In this document: positions 8,240-17,765 of the stretch, piece after piece
Position numbering within the stretch: position 1 is the first letter of the stretch
How the letters are laid out: each line of letters starts with the position of its first letter
Assembly: GCA_022705325.1 (NCBI GenBank)
Contig: JAKJER010000002.1
Location: 312,891-376,890, forward strand
Source: Planctomycetota bacterium
GTDB lineage: Bacteria > Planctomycetota > Phycisphaerae > SM23-33
Direction of reading: 5' to 3'
DNA: 64,000 nucleotides
Made by a program: the position numbers and the translations under genes
Notes under the pieces: model-generated
Databases searched by the model: none
Told to the model about the DNA's origin: nothing
The model's input: the letters and a program-made list of their open reading frames with translations, nothing else

Positions 8240-10132
8240 ATGCGCGAGAACATGTTCCGAGCAAGCCGCATCACCCTCCGTGCGAGGGTCCTTTCATGCC
8301 TCGTGCTAGTTGGGACCAACGGCTTCTGCCTGGGCGAAGGCCCCAGGCGCGACGTGAGCCTGACGCTGATCCCGCCCTCGCCGATCACTGACCAGATCGC
8401 GCTGGACATCCGAGCGGCAGTGTGGAACCACGGGGACAAAGAGGAGGCGTTCGAGGTCTCGATCTATCTGGACCAGGAGAATCCTGAACACCGCCTGCAT
8501 CGCCAAAACATGCGGGCGCCCGCTGGTCAGGCCCGCCTGTGCCGCACCGCCTGGCCGGCCAAGGGCAGGGCCGGCAAGCACCGCATCATCCTGGTAGCCC
8601 AATCGCCGGCGCAGGTCGTGCGGGCCGAGCGGCCGATCGAGGTGCTGGCCACCGGGCAGCGTTCCACGCGGCGGCTGGGCGGGGCCTGGGTGGACATCTA
8701 CCACCACGACGAGCGGGAGGGCAAGCCGTTCAACGCCGAGCTGGCCCGTATGACCGCCTCCGACTGGCGAGAGCTGGTGGCGGCCATGCACGAGTCCGGG
8801 CAGGACGTGCTGGTCATCACCATGATGTTCCAGAACTTCACGCACCGCGGGCGCCACCGCATCGAGACCGACGGCTACGGGGGCAAGGCGTACTACCCGT
8901 CGAAGCTCTTCCCCGCTCGCATGCCCGTCGCGTGCGACGACCCGCTGGAGGCGATCCTGACCGAGGCCGACCGCCTGGGCATGCACGTCCTGCCGGGGGT
9001 GGGCAATTACGCCTTCTTCGATTACACGCCCGCCTCGCTGCGGTGGTGCAAGCAGGTGGCCGCCGAGTTGTGGGAGCGATACGGGCATCATCCTTCGTTC
9101 TACGGTTGGTACCTCAGCCACGAGAAGACCGGCTCGCTGGGCAGCCAGGCCGAGCGTGAGGAGATCGTCGCGTTCTTTGCCGAGTTCACGCCGTTCGTGC
9201 GGGCGCTCGCGCCGGACAAGCCCGTGCTGCTGGCGCCCAACAGCTTCGGGTACGGCAGCGAGGGAGCGGTTGAGGCGTACAAGAGGCTTCTGCCGCACCT
9301 GGACATCATCTGCCCGTTCGGCTACCACCGTATGCCCGGCCGGGACCTCAGCGGCGAGCAGGCGGCCGAGTTGATGCAGAAGCTCTGCGACCAGGCGGGC
9401 TGCCACCTGTGGATGGACCTGGAGAGCTTCGTATTCGGCCCGGGAAGCTCGCTCGTTCCGCGCCCCATCGACGACCTGGTCAGCGACTTCACGCGGTTCG
9501 GCAACTTCGAGAAGATCCTGCACTACCAGTTCCCGGGGCTGATGAGTTCGCCGAAGATGGCCCGCCAGCCGGGCGGGCCGGCCAGCGTGAAGCTCTACGA
9601 AGACTACCTCCGCTACCTGCGCGAAGGCCCGCCCAAGGGCCTGGAGCACGCCGCCCTGAACAAGCCGGTCTCACTGGCGGCCCCGCCGGACGTGCGATAT
9701 CCCGGGCGCGGCGCCAAGGGGCTGGTCGATGGGCTGCGGGCGTCCGACAACTACCGCCATCCGCAGTGGCTCGGCTGGTACGGTAACGACCTGGAAGCGA
9801 CGATCGACCTTGGCCGGCCCACCGACGTGAAGGCCGTCGCCGTCCGCTGTCTCCAGTGCGTCCCAAGCGGGATCTACCTGCCCGTCCGGGTGCACGTGTC
9901 GGTCTCGGGCGACGGCAAGGCGTTTAAGGAGATCGCGACGATCCAGCCGACATTGCCGCAGAACGCGCCGGGCCCGCAGGTGCCGATCCTGCGGGCCGAC
10001 GCCCTCACCGCCCGCGGCCGATACGTGCGGGTGCGGGCCGTCAGCATCGGCACGATCCCCGCCGGCCAGCCCGGCGGCCAGACCAAGGCGTGGCTCTTCG
10101 CCGACGAGGTCCTGGTCAACCCAGTCGACTGA
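8240..10132 (+). CDS. Secreted DUF4434-like TIM-barrel glycosidase-like protein with discoidin-like domain
   Basis: A 630-residue exported protein with a signal peptide (about residues 1-32). The central part resembles DUF4434-type barrels: ADRLGMHVLPGVGNYAFFD, then SFYGWYLSHEKT, then DIICPFGYHRMPGRD. Acidic residues at the ends of these strands are candidates for catalysis, but activity is unproven. The C-terminal 150 residues repeat the discoidin-like module of the upstream gene (ATIDLGRPTDVKAVAVR, GIYLPVRVHVSVSGDGKAF). It is the last gene of the operon that begins at 4724. GGGAGG at 8228-8233 precedes the ATG. A GC-rich inverted repeat (CCCGCGC/GCGCGGG at 10151-10168) follows the stop but has no T-run. 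Confidence 0.72.
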   Translation: MRENMFRASRITLRARVLSCLVLVGTNGFCLGEGPRRDVSLTLIPPSPITDQIALDIRAAVWNHGDKEEAFEVSIYLDQENPEHRLHRQNMRAPAGQARLCRTAWPAKGRAGKHRIILVAQSPAQVVRAERPIEVLATGQRSTRRLGGAWVDIYHHDEREGKPFNAELARMTASDWRELVAAMHESGQDVLVITMMFQNFTHRGRHRIETDGYGGKAYYPSKLFPARMPVACDDPLEAILTEADRLGMHVLPGVGNYAFFDYTPASLRWCKQVAAELWERYGHHPSFYGWYLSHEKTGSLGSQAEREEIVAFFAEFTPFVRALAPDKPVLLAPNSFGYGSEGAVEAYKRLLPHLDIICPFGYHRMPGRDLSGEQAAELMQKLCDQAGCHLWMDLESFVFGPGSSLVPRPIDDLVSDFTRFGNFEKILHYQFPGLMSSPKMARQPGGPASVKLYEDYLRYLREGPPKGLEHAALNKPVSLAAPPDVRYPGRGAKGLVDGLRASDNYRHPQWLGWYGNDLEATIDLGRPTDVKAVAVRCLQCVPSGIYLPVRVHVSVSGDGKAFKEIATIQPTLPQNAPGPQVPILRADALTARGRYVRVRAVSIGTIPAGQPGGQTKAWLFADEVLVNPVD

Positions 10133-10867
10133 CCGGACCGCCTCAGCCTACCCGCGCCCCCAGCGCGGGGCCACCTCTTGACCGCCGACCCGTCCAGGAC
10201 CGGCCAGGATGCCCCAGGCCGCGTCCTGTCGCGCGGGGGGTAGCCGAACCCGCCTTCAAGCTCAAGTCCCGGCCACGGGGCGGCTACGCCCCTCAGCCGC
10301 CTTCCGACGGTTCCGACGCCCGGACGAGACCATCCCCAACCCGCCTTGTGCGGGACCCCTCACGGCCACGACCCGTCAGGGGCGGGGCCTTGGGGGTGTC
10401 TTCCCGACCGCCCGAACCCTGAAACTCAGGTAAACACCCGAAGGGCGCTTTAGGGCGCTTTTCCCCGCCGGCCGACCCTGGAGCGGCCCATGCCGCCGTC
10501 CGTAACCGACGAATCCGCCGACACTTGCCCCCGCGCCCCCCTGCGAACTACCCGCGCCCTCTCGCGCCCTCCATGCGCCCTTCCCGCGTCCTGCCAGCGT
10601 ACTGTACGCGCCCCCGGGCGAACGGTCGCGCCCTATGCGCCCTGCCGCACGTTCCGAGCGGGTCTCCCCATCGGCCCACCGGCCCATTGTCCCGTTTGTG
10701 CTTTCCACCCCGGCCGGGCACGGATACCATAACGTCATTCGAGGCGACGCAGGGCAATGTACGGGGACAGAGCGCGTCGCTGCCCGCATCCCTTAGGGAT
10801 GGCGTGAATCAGCCACTCCCGTTGGGGTGGCCACCTGCTGGGCCTCGCTGAAACGGAGCGCGAAGTA
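10133..10867 (+). other. Intergenic region of about 735 bases, no supportable gene
   Basis: No reading frame here has a plausible start, ribosome site or recognisable product. Besides the hairpin after 10132, the segment 10554-10643 contains five copies of GCGCCCT in the same orientation within 90 bases. I see no operator of the TGCGC-N16-TGCGC type. The promoter of 10868 is not obvious. Confidence 0.5.
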
Positions 10868-12235
10868 ATGACGTTGGAAAGACGAACCAGCCTTATCGCG
10901 ACCTTAATCCCGCTACAGATGCTCTGCATAGCCAACGGCGTGAACGCGCAGCATGGCGACAAACCGCGCCCGGAAGCGTGGAATGGTCTGGTTCCCGGCG
11001 GGCGCTTCATGGACAGGATCCTGCCTGCGCCCATCCACGACGGGCTGGAGAACGATACGTGGGGCGCCGACGCCGTGCGGCCACGCGACATTCATAATGG
11101 AATCGAAGATCCCGCGTGGTCGTATTGGGGCGGCAGGCCCGTTGTGGGGCCGGACGGCAAGTATCACTTGTTTGTCTGTCGGTGGAGAGAGGACAATCCG
11201 CGCGGGCATGCCGCATGGCCGACCTCGGTGATCGTTCATGCCGTATCCGACAGGCCAACCGGACCTTTTGTTGCGAAGAAAGAGATCGGACCGGGCCATT
11301 TCCCGGAAATCACTCGACTGAAAGACGGCAAGTATGCGGTCTTTCATTTCAATGGATACTATCTGGCCAACAGTCTGGAAGGTCCCTGGACGTCAGTTAA
11401 GGAGAAGTCCGGTTTCCACGGGAAGACCACATTCGGCTCGCTCGCCGTGCGCGAAGACGGGAGTTTGCTGATGCTTGACCGCATCATGCGGGTTTGGATC
11501 AAGGAGAACGGTGCAGACGATTTCCACATGGTGAATGGCCAATCGATTCGCCCCAAGATTCCCGGCAGATATGAAGACCCCATGGTATGGCGGACGGAAG
11601 TCCAGTATCACCTGATTGTCAATGACTGGTACGGCCGTACCGCGTATCACATGCGTTCCAAAGACGGCGTTCACTGGAAAGAGGATCCCGGCGAGGCGTA
11701 CACCATTGACTTTGACGGGTACGAGGACGGCACGAAGGTCCGATGGTACAAGTATGAACGCCCCAAGGTGTTGCAGGACCAATATGGCCGCGCGACACAT
11801 TTGTACCTGGCAGTCATTGACGTGCCGAAGAGGGAAGACAAGGGCAAAGACAATCACAGTTCGAAGAACATTGCCCTGCCGCTGGTTGTAGGACGGCGAC
11901 TGAAAATCCTCAACAGTGACAAGATCACCGCGGATACCAAGACGATACGGTTGCAGATCTGTGCGGAAGAGGGCTTCAATCCTCATACGGATGTCGATGT
12001 CGATGCCTTGCGGTTCGGCGCCCCGGAGAAAGTCGACTTTGGCGGTGGCTGTAAGCGGATAGAGTCGGAAGAATCCGGCAAGAACCTCATCGTGACATTC
12101 GATGCTACGGGCAGTGGGATTACCGATGACAACTTCGCCGCGAAACTGATTGGCAAATCCACCAAGGGCAAGCTCCTGTTTGGCTATTCGCGCTTGCCGG
12201 GAGTGGACTACTCGCCCTATGTTGTCCAGCGGTGA
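10868..12235 (+). CDS. Secreted five-bladed beta-propeller glycosidase-like protein (GH43/GH117-like)
   Basis: A 455-residue exported protein with an N-terminal signal (cleavage near VNAQ). Repeated short blades such as RPVVGPDGKYHLFVCRW, HFPEITRLKDGKYAVFHF and RYEDPMVWRTEVQYHLIVND are typical of five-bladed glycosidase propellers, where the blades carry catalytic acids. A precise family cannot be fixed by eye. Base composition differs visibly from its neighbours: many A/T third positions in an otherwise very GC-rich window, which suggests recent acquisition. It is flanked by long non-coding stretches and seems monocistronic. A weak GGAGCG lies upstream of the ATG. Confidence 0.65.
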   Translation: MTLERRTSLIATLIPLQMLCIANGVNAQHGDKPRPEAWNGLVPGGRFMDRILPAPIHDGLENDTWGADAVRPRDIHNGIEDPAWSYWGGRPVVGPDGKYHLFVCRWREDNPRGHAAWPTSVIVHAVSDRPTGPFVAKKEIGPGHFPEITRLKDGKYAVFHFNGYYLANSLEGPWTSVKEKSGFHGKTTFGSLAVREDGSLLMLDRIMRVWIKENGADDFHMVNGQSIRPKIPGRYEDPMVWRTEVQYHLIVNDWYGRTAYHMRSKDGVHWKEDPGEAYTIDFDGYEDGTKVRWYKYERPKVLQDQYGRATHLYLAVIDVPKREDKGKDNHSSKNIALPLVVGRRLKILNSDKITADTKTIRLQICAEEGFNPHTDVDVDALRFGAPEKVDFGGGCKRIESEESGKNLIVTFDATGSGITDDNFAAKLIGKSTKGKLLFGYSRLPGVDYSPYVVQR

Positions 12236-12424
12236 GCGTACGAGGCGCTGGAACGAAGGGCAAAACGGCTGGCGGCCAGCCAAGGCCAGCGCGTGGATCG
12301 TGGCACCGATCACTGGCCCTGCCGTGGAAGGCCATCGACCGACAGGAAGCTTCGCAAGTGGCCCGGTCCGGACGGCTGATCGGGACCCGTCAGCGGGTTC
12401 AGGCCCGAAGGGCCGTCTCGGAAA

Positions 12425-12601
12425 GCCCAGGGCGAGGCCTCAGGCCGAGCCCTGGGTACGGGTGATCAAGAACCGATAGCCCTGGAGGGGCGTCTTGGCA
12501 TCGGGCCCAGCCCTCAGCAGAAGGCCCAAAGCGCCCCTTAAGGGGCTTAGCGCCAGGCGGCCGCAAACCCAGGGCTCCGGCCTTGGGGCCTCGCCCTGGG
12601 C
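12425..12601. repeat. Nested inverted repeat (cruciform-like element)
   Basis: Arms of 33 and 35 bases (12425-12457 and 12567-12601) are near-perfect reverse complements of each other. Each arm is itself a hairpin (CCCAGGGC facing GCCCTGGG). The 109-base centre contains a third palindrome, GCCCCTTAAGGGGC at 12532-12545. There is no coding potential. It lies in the 636-base gap between 12235 and 12872, which otherwise holds nothing I can identify. It looks like a REP/BIME-type element or a remnant of a small mobile element. Confidence 0.7.
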
Positions 12602-12871
12602 TTGCCAAGGCACCGCTTTGCGGTTCAATGGAGCTTCGTGCGCCCAAATCCAAGATCCAAAGTCGGGGGACATCCGTGAGCAAGTCCGTGTGCAGACGGT
12701 AGCGGACGATTCTTGCGGGCTGGCCTACACGTCCATTCGGCGTCATCCCGGCCGGGAGCGTCAGTAGTCGTCATGCGAACCGGCCTCTTTCCCCGCGGGA
12801 CCTTCCACCGTACAATCGTCCCGCAGGGCGGGAATGTGTGAACCGTAACTCCTGCGGAAAGGGTTGGTGAC

Positions 12872-13762
12872 ATGCCTGAGAACTTCAGCAACGCGATCAG
12901 CCGGCGACAAGTTCTCAAGGGCGGGCTGATGCTGGCCGGCGGCCTGGCCGTGCTGGGGTCGCGGCGAGGCTGGGCGGCGGACGAACGGTCGGCTCGGTGG
13001 GCGTTCCTGTCCGACACGCACATCCCGGCCGACACGGAGAACAACTATCGCGGGTTCTATCCGTACCGCAACCTGGAGAAGGTCCTGCCGCAGGTGGCCG
13101 CGTGCAGTCCGAAAGGTCTTGTCATCACCGGCGACCTGGCCCGCCTGACGGGCGAGGTCGGAGACTACGATAACCTCAGCAAACTCCTGTCGCCCCTTAC
13201 CGAGGAGCGGCCGGCGTACCTGGCCCTGGGCAATCACGACAACCTCGCGAACTTTCAGAAGGTGTTTGCCAAGCCGTCCGGCGAGAGACAGTCCGTCAAG
13301 AAGAAGCACGTATTGGCGGTCGATGCCGGTCCCGTGCGGTTCCTGCTGCTTGACTCGCTCCTGGCGACCAACCTGACGGGCGGTCTGCTGGGCAAGGCCC
13401 AGCGAGCCTGGCTGGAAGGCTATCTCAAAGGCGGCGGCGACACGCCGACGATCCTCTTCTTCCACCACACCCTTGGCGACGCCGACGGGGACCTGCTCGA
13501 CGCCAATCGCCTGTTCGACATCATCCGTCCGGCCCGCGCGGTCAAGGCCGTCGTCTTCGGCCACTCGCACGCGTACGGCTTTACCGAACTCGATGGCATC
13601 CACTTGATCAATCTCCCCGCCACGGCCTACACCTTCGGCAAGGCCCAGCCGGTGGGCTGGGTGGAAGCGCGACTCTCGGCCGAGGGCGCCGAACTGGTCC
13701 TGCACGCCATCGCCGGCAACACCGAGATCGACGGCCAGACCAAGACGTTGCGATGGAGATAA
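12872..13762 (+). CDS. Tat-exported calcineurin-like metallophosphoesterase
   Basis: A 296-residue protein with a twin-arginine signal (SRRQVLKGG near residue 10) and the full set of metallophosphoesterase motifs: DTH at about 48, GDL at about 87, GNHDN at about 119, HHT near 197 and GHSH near 226. These bind two metal ions for hydrolysis of a phosphate ester; the substrate cannot be told. Export by Tat suggests folding with metals in the cytoplasm and action in the periplasm. It is followed after 78 bases by a phosphodiester-glycosidase-family gene, so the pair may act on phosphorylated sugars or glycan phosphodiesters. Confidence 0.85.
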   Translation: MPENFSNAISRRQVLKGGLMLAGGLAVLGSRRGWAADERSARWAFLSDTHIPADTENNYRGFYPYRNLEKVLPQVAACSPKGLVITGDLARLTGEVGDYDNLSKLLSPLTEERPAYLALGNHDNLANFQKVFAKPSGERQSVKKKHVLAVDAGPVRFLLLDSLLATNLTGGLLGKAQRAWLEGYLKGGGDTPTILFFHHTLGDADGDLLDANRLFDIIRPARAVKAVVFGHSHAYGFTELDGIHLINLPATAYTFGKAQPVGWVEARLSAEGAELVLHAIAGNTEIDGQTKTLRWR

Positions 13763-13840
13763 CGCATTGGAGACAGTCGCAGAAGTCTCCGCAATGCCTC
13801 TTGCACTGATCCTGAATTGACGCAGCCCGCCGCAGACAGA

Positions 13841-15100
13841 ATGACCCGCCGTCTGGAGCCGATTGCCATGCCCGCCATAGCACAGTCAAACCAATGTCGC
13901 ACGCGGCAGACTCCCTTCCCCGGCGCCCGCCGCTGTGTGGCGCCCAATCGAGTCTCCCGTACACATCGGCGGCTGGTCGTCTTCGTGGCGATCGTTGCCT
14001 TGTCCGTGGCGGCCACACGCGCTGACGACGCATTCAAACCGTTGGCCCCGGGCGTCGAATACCGCCACGAGGTCCGCTCTGCCGGGCCCCAGTCCATACA
14101 CGTTCTCCGCATCGGCCGGCAGCAGAAGTGGGACGTGCAGACGGGGCTCGGGAAAGGGACGGTGTGCGGCCTGGAGTCGCTGAGCGGGATCGTGCGGCGG
14201 GTGGGCGCCACAGTGAAGAAGCCCGCGGTCGCGGCCATCAACGGCGACTTCTACCTTATCAAGCGGGGACCGAACCAAGGGGATCCGTCCGGCCTGCAGA
14301 TCATGCAGGGGGAATTGGTCAGCGGGCCCGGCGGCGGGACCTCGTTCTGGATCGCGACGAATGGAGAACCCAGGATCGGCAGGGTGGAGGCGAGATTCCG
14401 GGTGATCTGGCCTGACGGAAAGACCCAGACGTCCATTGGAATCAACGAGACCCGCCGCGACGATGGAGCGGTCCTGTATACCGCCGCGTTTGGCCTGCAG
14501 CCTGACGAACCGCCAAAGGAAGCGCCGACCACCCGCACCAGGGGCGGCAAGGAGTTCGTTCTGGGTCGCATGGCAGGCCAGCCCTGGTCGCCGATTCGCC
14601 CGGGAAAGACGTATTCCCTCAAGATCCTGGAAGTCCGCAACGAGGGCGGCAGCGCCTTGCAGGCCGACAAGGCGATCCTGTCCCTTGGCCCCGGCGCGCC
14701 GGCGCCGGCGGCGAAGGCGGGCGACGTCGTCCAGGTGGTGATGGAGACGAATCCGAGTCTCGACGGGGTGAGAACCGCCATTGGCGGGGGCCGCACCTTG
14801 ATCACGGGGGGCCGGTCGCCCGATCTCGGCCCGGCCAAGCAGCCGCGGCATCCTCGCTCGATGGTTGGGTGGAACGACAGGCACCTGTTCCTGATGGTGG
14901 TGGATGGTCGCCGCTCGTCGGCCATCGGCATGACGTATCCGGAGATGGCCGCTCTGGCCAAGGAACACGGCTGCACCGAGGCGTTTGAGCTTGACGGCGG
15001 CGGGTCATCGACCCTGTGGGCTGGCAAGGTCCTCAACTCGCCGTCCGACGGCCGGCCGCGTGCCCTTGCCAACGCCCTGATCCTGTTCCGCGGGCGATAG
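13841..15100 (+). CDS. Phosphodiester glycosidase (NAGPA) family protein
   Basis: An exported protein of the family of N-acetylglucosamine-1-phosphodiester alpha-N-acetylglucosaminidase and bacterial YngK-like domains. Visible hallmarks are AAINGDFYLIKRG, the GGRTLITGG segment, DRHLFLMVVDGRR and the C-terminal ELDGGGSSTLW motif. A hydrophobic stretch (LVVFVAIVALSVAA) preceded by basic residues acts as signal or anchor. The start is uncertain: ATG at 13841 is used, but TTG at 13817 and ATG at 13868 are in frame and none has a clear ribosome site. It probably removes a sugar linked through a phosphodiester. Confidence 0.75.
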   Translation: MTRRLEPIAMPAIAQSNQCRTRQTPFPGARRCVAPNRVSRTHRRLVVFVAIVALSVAATRADDAFKPLAPGVEYRHEVRSAGPQSIHVLRIGRQQKWDVQTGLGKGTVCGLESLSGIVRRVGATVKKPAVAAINGDFYLIKRGPNQGDPSGLQIMQGELVSGPGGGTSFWIATNGEPRIGRVEARFRVIWPDGKTQTSIGINETRRDDGAVLYTAAFGLQPDEPPKEAPTTRTRGGKEFVLGRMAGQPWSPIRPGKTYSLKILEVRNEGGSALQADKAILSLGPGAPAPAAKAGDVVQVVMETNPSLDGVRTAIGGGRTLITGGRSPDLGPAKQPRHPRSMVGWNDRHLFLMVVDGRRSSAIGMTYPEMAALAKEHGCTEAFELDGGGSSTLWAGKVLNSPSDGRPRALANALILFRGR

Positions 15101-15107
15101 GGTGGTT

Positions 15108-15123
15108 CGCCGCCGGGGCGGCG
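15108..15123. terminator. Weak hairpin between convergent genes
   Basis: CGCCGCC/GGCGGCG with a two-base loop lies between the stops at 15100 (+) and 15130 (-). There is no T-run on either side, so termination here is only a possibility. Confidence 0.3.
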
Positions 15124-15129
15124 CCGGAG

Positions 15130-16569
15130 TTACCGTCCGCCGCTCAACTGGCGGGTGATCTCTTCGAGGCTTCGACCCTTGGTCTCGGGCACGAGCTTGA
15201 AGAAGAAGTATGTCGCCACCGCGCAGACGCCGGCCAGCGTGAACATGGCTGTGTGCGTGCCGAACGCAGCCTCGTACCAGGGAAAGGCCAGGGCGGTCAG
15301 CATGTTGGTGGACCAATTGACGAAGGTAGCGATGGAGGCGGCCCGCCCGCGGAGGCGATTGGGGAAGATCTCCGGCGTCAGCACCCAGATCACTCCGCAG
15401 ATGGAGACGGCCAGGAAGCCCATGTACGCGCAGATCAGCAGGGCCACCAGGACCGGCGGGGCCTGGATCAGCATGAACAGGCCCACCAGGCCCAGGGCCA
15501 CCGTGACGGCGGCCATTCCGCCGATCAGCAGCGGGCGGCGGCCCCAACTGTCGATCTTCCAGACAGCGATGACGGTGCCCGCGAAGTTCACCAGGCCCAG
15601 CACGACCATCCACTGAAACGACGTCGCCAGGCCGCTGCCCTTCAGGATGGTCTCGCCGTAGTAAACCACGATGTTCACGCCGGTGAGCTGCCCGAAGAAC
15701 GAGAGCCCGACGCCCACGATGAGCGCCAGGCGCAGACCCGGCTGGAACAGCTCGCGGATCGATCCGGTCTCCTGCGCCAGCGAGCCCCGGATGGCCGCCA
15801 TCTCCGCCCGGGCCGCGGGGCCCTCGACGGCGGTCAGGATCCGTATGGCCCGCTCGTCCCGCCCGGCCTTGACGAGCCATCGCGGGCTCTCGGGAATGAT
15901 GAACAGCAGCAGGAAGAACGCGGCCGCGGGCACGGTCTCCATGCCGAACATGGACCGCCAGGCCTCGTTGACCATGATCCACTGGAAGAAGCCCGGATCC
16001 GCGACCGCCTCCGGGTAGCCCGCGCGGTACTGGCTCAGCAACCAGTTCGACAGGTACGCGACGAGGATGCCCAGAACGATCGAGAGCTGGAACAGCGCCA
16101 CCAGCCGCCCGCGCAGGCGCGCCGGGGCGAATTCCGAGATGTACATCGGCGCGATCACCGAGGCCATGCCCACGCCGATCCCGCCCAGGGCCCGCGCCCA
16201 GGTCAACACGGCGAAGCTTGGCGGGATCATCGAGTACAGCGCCGAAATGAACAGCAGGACCGAGGCGGCGATCAGCGAGGGCTTTCGGCCGTAACGGTCG
16301 CTCAGCCATCCGGCCAGGGCGGCGCCGGGAATGCAGCCGAGCAGAGCGGAGCTCCCGAACCACCCGACGAGGATCTTGCTCAAGGCGAACTGGCGTTCGA
16401 TCATCGAGACGGTGCCGGAGATGACGGCTGTGTCGAATCCGAAGAGGAAGCCGCCCAGCGAGGCCACGAAGCACAGCCTCACCAGGTACCAGGCGCCGCC
16501 GCGGGGGCTGCCCCCCGCCGCCAGGTCCACGCCAGCGCCCTGCACGGGCGCGCCGGTCGGTTCGGTCAT
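15130..16569 (-). CDS. MFS sugar transporter (sugar porter family)
   Basis: A 479-residue protein with 12 predicted membrane helices. It carries the sugar-porter signatures: GFDTAVISG in helix 1, SDRYGRKP after helix 2, PESPRWLV before the central loop, GQLTGVNIVVYY in helix 7 and PETKGRSLEEI at the end. It imports a monosaccharide or small sugar, probably by proton symport. It is the third gene of the minus-strand operon URO-D-like, AGE epimerase, MFS; its start codon overlaps the epimerase stop by four bases (ATGA), so the two are translationally coupled. The ribosome site is AAGGAG. Confidence 0.88.
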   Translation of the reverse strand: MTEPTGAPVQGAGVDLAAGGSPRGGAWYLVRLCFVASLGGFLFGFDTAVISGTVSMIERQFALSKILVGWFGSSALLGCIPGAALAGWLSDRYGRKPSLIAASVLLFISALYSMIPPSFAVLTWARALGGIGVGMASVIAPMYISEFAPARLRGRLVALFQLSIVLGILVAYLSNWLLSQYRAGYPEAVADPGFFQWIMVNEAWRSMFGMETVPAAAFFLLLFIIPESPRWLVKAGRDERAIRILTAVEGPAARAEMAAIRGSLAQETGSIRELFQPGLRLALIVGVGLSFFGQLTGVNIVVYYGETILKGSGLATSFQWMVVLGLVNFAGTVIAVWKIDSWGRRPLLIGGMAAVTVALGLVGLFMLIQAPPVLVALLICAYMGFLAVSICGVIWVLTPEIFPNRLRGRAASIATFVNWSTNMLTALAFPWYEAAFGTHTAMFTLAGVCAVATYFFFKLVPETKGRSLEEITRQLSGGR

Positions 16570-17744
16570 AGCGTCACTCCTTCAAGGAGCTTCCAGCAGT
16601 ACCACTGCATCCGCGGCAGGTGGAAGGGCCCCTTCCACATGTTGCCCTTGAGCGGCGTCGCGACCTGCCCGTCGCGCCGCAGATAGCCGTACCACTCCCC
16701 GTGCTCGCGGTCGGGGAAGTGCGCGTACGTCCAGTCGTGCACGCGCCGATGCCACTGCTCGTACTTCACCTGCCCCGTGACCTGGTGGGCCAGCAGCGTC
16801 GCGATGATCGCCTCGTTGTGCGGCCACCAGAACTTCATGTCCTGCCAGTACTCCGTCGGCGACAGGCCGCGGGCGTCGCGGTAGTACAGCAGCCCGCCGT
16901 ACTGGTTGTCCCACCCCAGCTCGAGCGACCAGTCGATGATGGTCGTGCCCAGGCGCACCAGCTCCGCGTCGTCGCCCCGCAGGCGGGCCTCGCGGAGGAT
17001 GAACCAGCCGGCCTCGATCGAGTGGCCGGGGTTGATCATCCGCCCGTCGAAGTTGTCAATGAACTCGCCCTTGGGCCCCACCGTCTCCAGCAGGCAGCGG
17101 AATTCCTCCTTGAGGAAGTCGCGGCGGATCTCGTCGATGGACTCCTCGATCACCTGGCCGCACAGCGGGTCGTCGCTCGCCTTGCGCAGCTCCTGGGCGG
17201 TCACGATCAGGATCATGGGCATGGCCAGGCCCTTCATCGGCCGGACCGCGGGGTCCGTCTTGGCCGCACAAAGCCCCGGCGTGCGATGGTACCGCAGCAC
17301 CATGCGGAAGATATCCATCGCCTGCCGCGTGAACGCGTCCTCGCCCGAGGCCAGGCCGTACGCCGCCAGGGCGACCGCCGCGAAGCACTCCGAGAACAGG
17401 TAGCGGCGTTTTCGCAGCGGCCGGCCCTCGCGCGTGACCGAGAAGTACATCCGCCCGTCGCTATCGAAGCAGTGACGGTTGAGGAAGTCGATACCATGGC
17501 GCGACAACTCCAGCCACTTCGGGTTCTTCTCCACCGTGTTGTACAGCGTGGCCAGCAGCCAGGCGAAGCGCCCGTGAACCCAGACCGCCTTGTCGGTCTG
17601 GAGCACGCGGCCGTCGCGGTCCAGGCAGGTGAGGTAGCCGCCGCACCTGCGGTCGATCGCCCGGGGAATCCAGAAGGGCAGGGTGTCGTTCAGCAGGCCA
17701 TCGCGGTAGGTTACCAGGAACTCGTGAACTCGACCGGCATCCAT
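16566..17744 (-). CDS. AGE-family sugar 2-epimerase
   Basis: A 392-residue (alpha/alpha)6-barrel protein of the N-acylglucosamine 2-epimerase / cellobiose 2-epimerase / mannose isomerase family. Conserved elements are VWVHGRFAWLLATLY, NPGHSIEAGW, WWPHNEAI and DREHGEWYGYL. These contain the His residues that carry out the 1,2-proton transfer. Length is normal for the family. Being coupled to a sugar transporter suggests that it isomerises the incoming sugar (for example mannose-, glucose- or ManNAc-type); the substrate is not determined. GAGGTG precedes the ATG. Confidence 0.87.
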   Translation of the reverse strand: MDAGRVHEFLVTYRDGLLNDTLPFWIPRAIDRRCGGYLTCLDRDGRVLQTDKAVWVHGRFAWLLATLYNTVEKNPKWLELSRHGIDFLNRHCFDSDGRMYFSVTREGRPLRKRRYLFSECFAAVALAAYGLASGEDAFTRQAMDIFRMVLRYHRTPGLCAAKTDPAVRPMKGLAMPMILIVTAQELRKASDDPLCGQVIEESIDEIRRDFLKEEFRCLLETVGPKGEFIDNFDGRMINPGHSIEAGWFILREARLRGDDAELVRLGTTIIDWSLELGWDNQYGGLLYYRDARGLSPTEYWQDMKFWWPHNEAIIATLLAHQVTGQVKYEQWHRRVHDWTYAHFPDREHGEWYGYLRRDGQVATPLKGNMWKGPFHLPRMQWYCWKLLEGVTL

Positions 17745-17765
17745 ATTTGAAGCACCTCGGTCTTT

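Noticed and set aside
13608..14241. Minus-strand frames opposite the phosphodiester glycosidase gene
   Set aside because: The plus-strand frame has clear family motifs; the minus-strand products are Arg/Pro-rich shadows.
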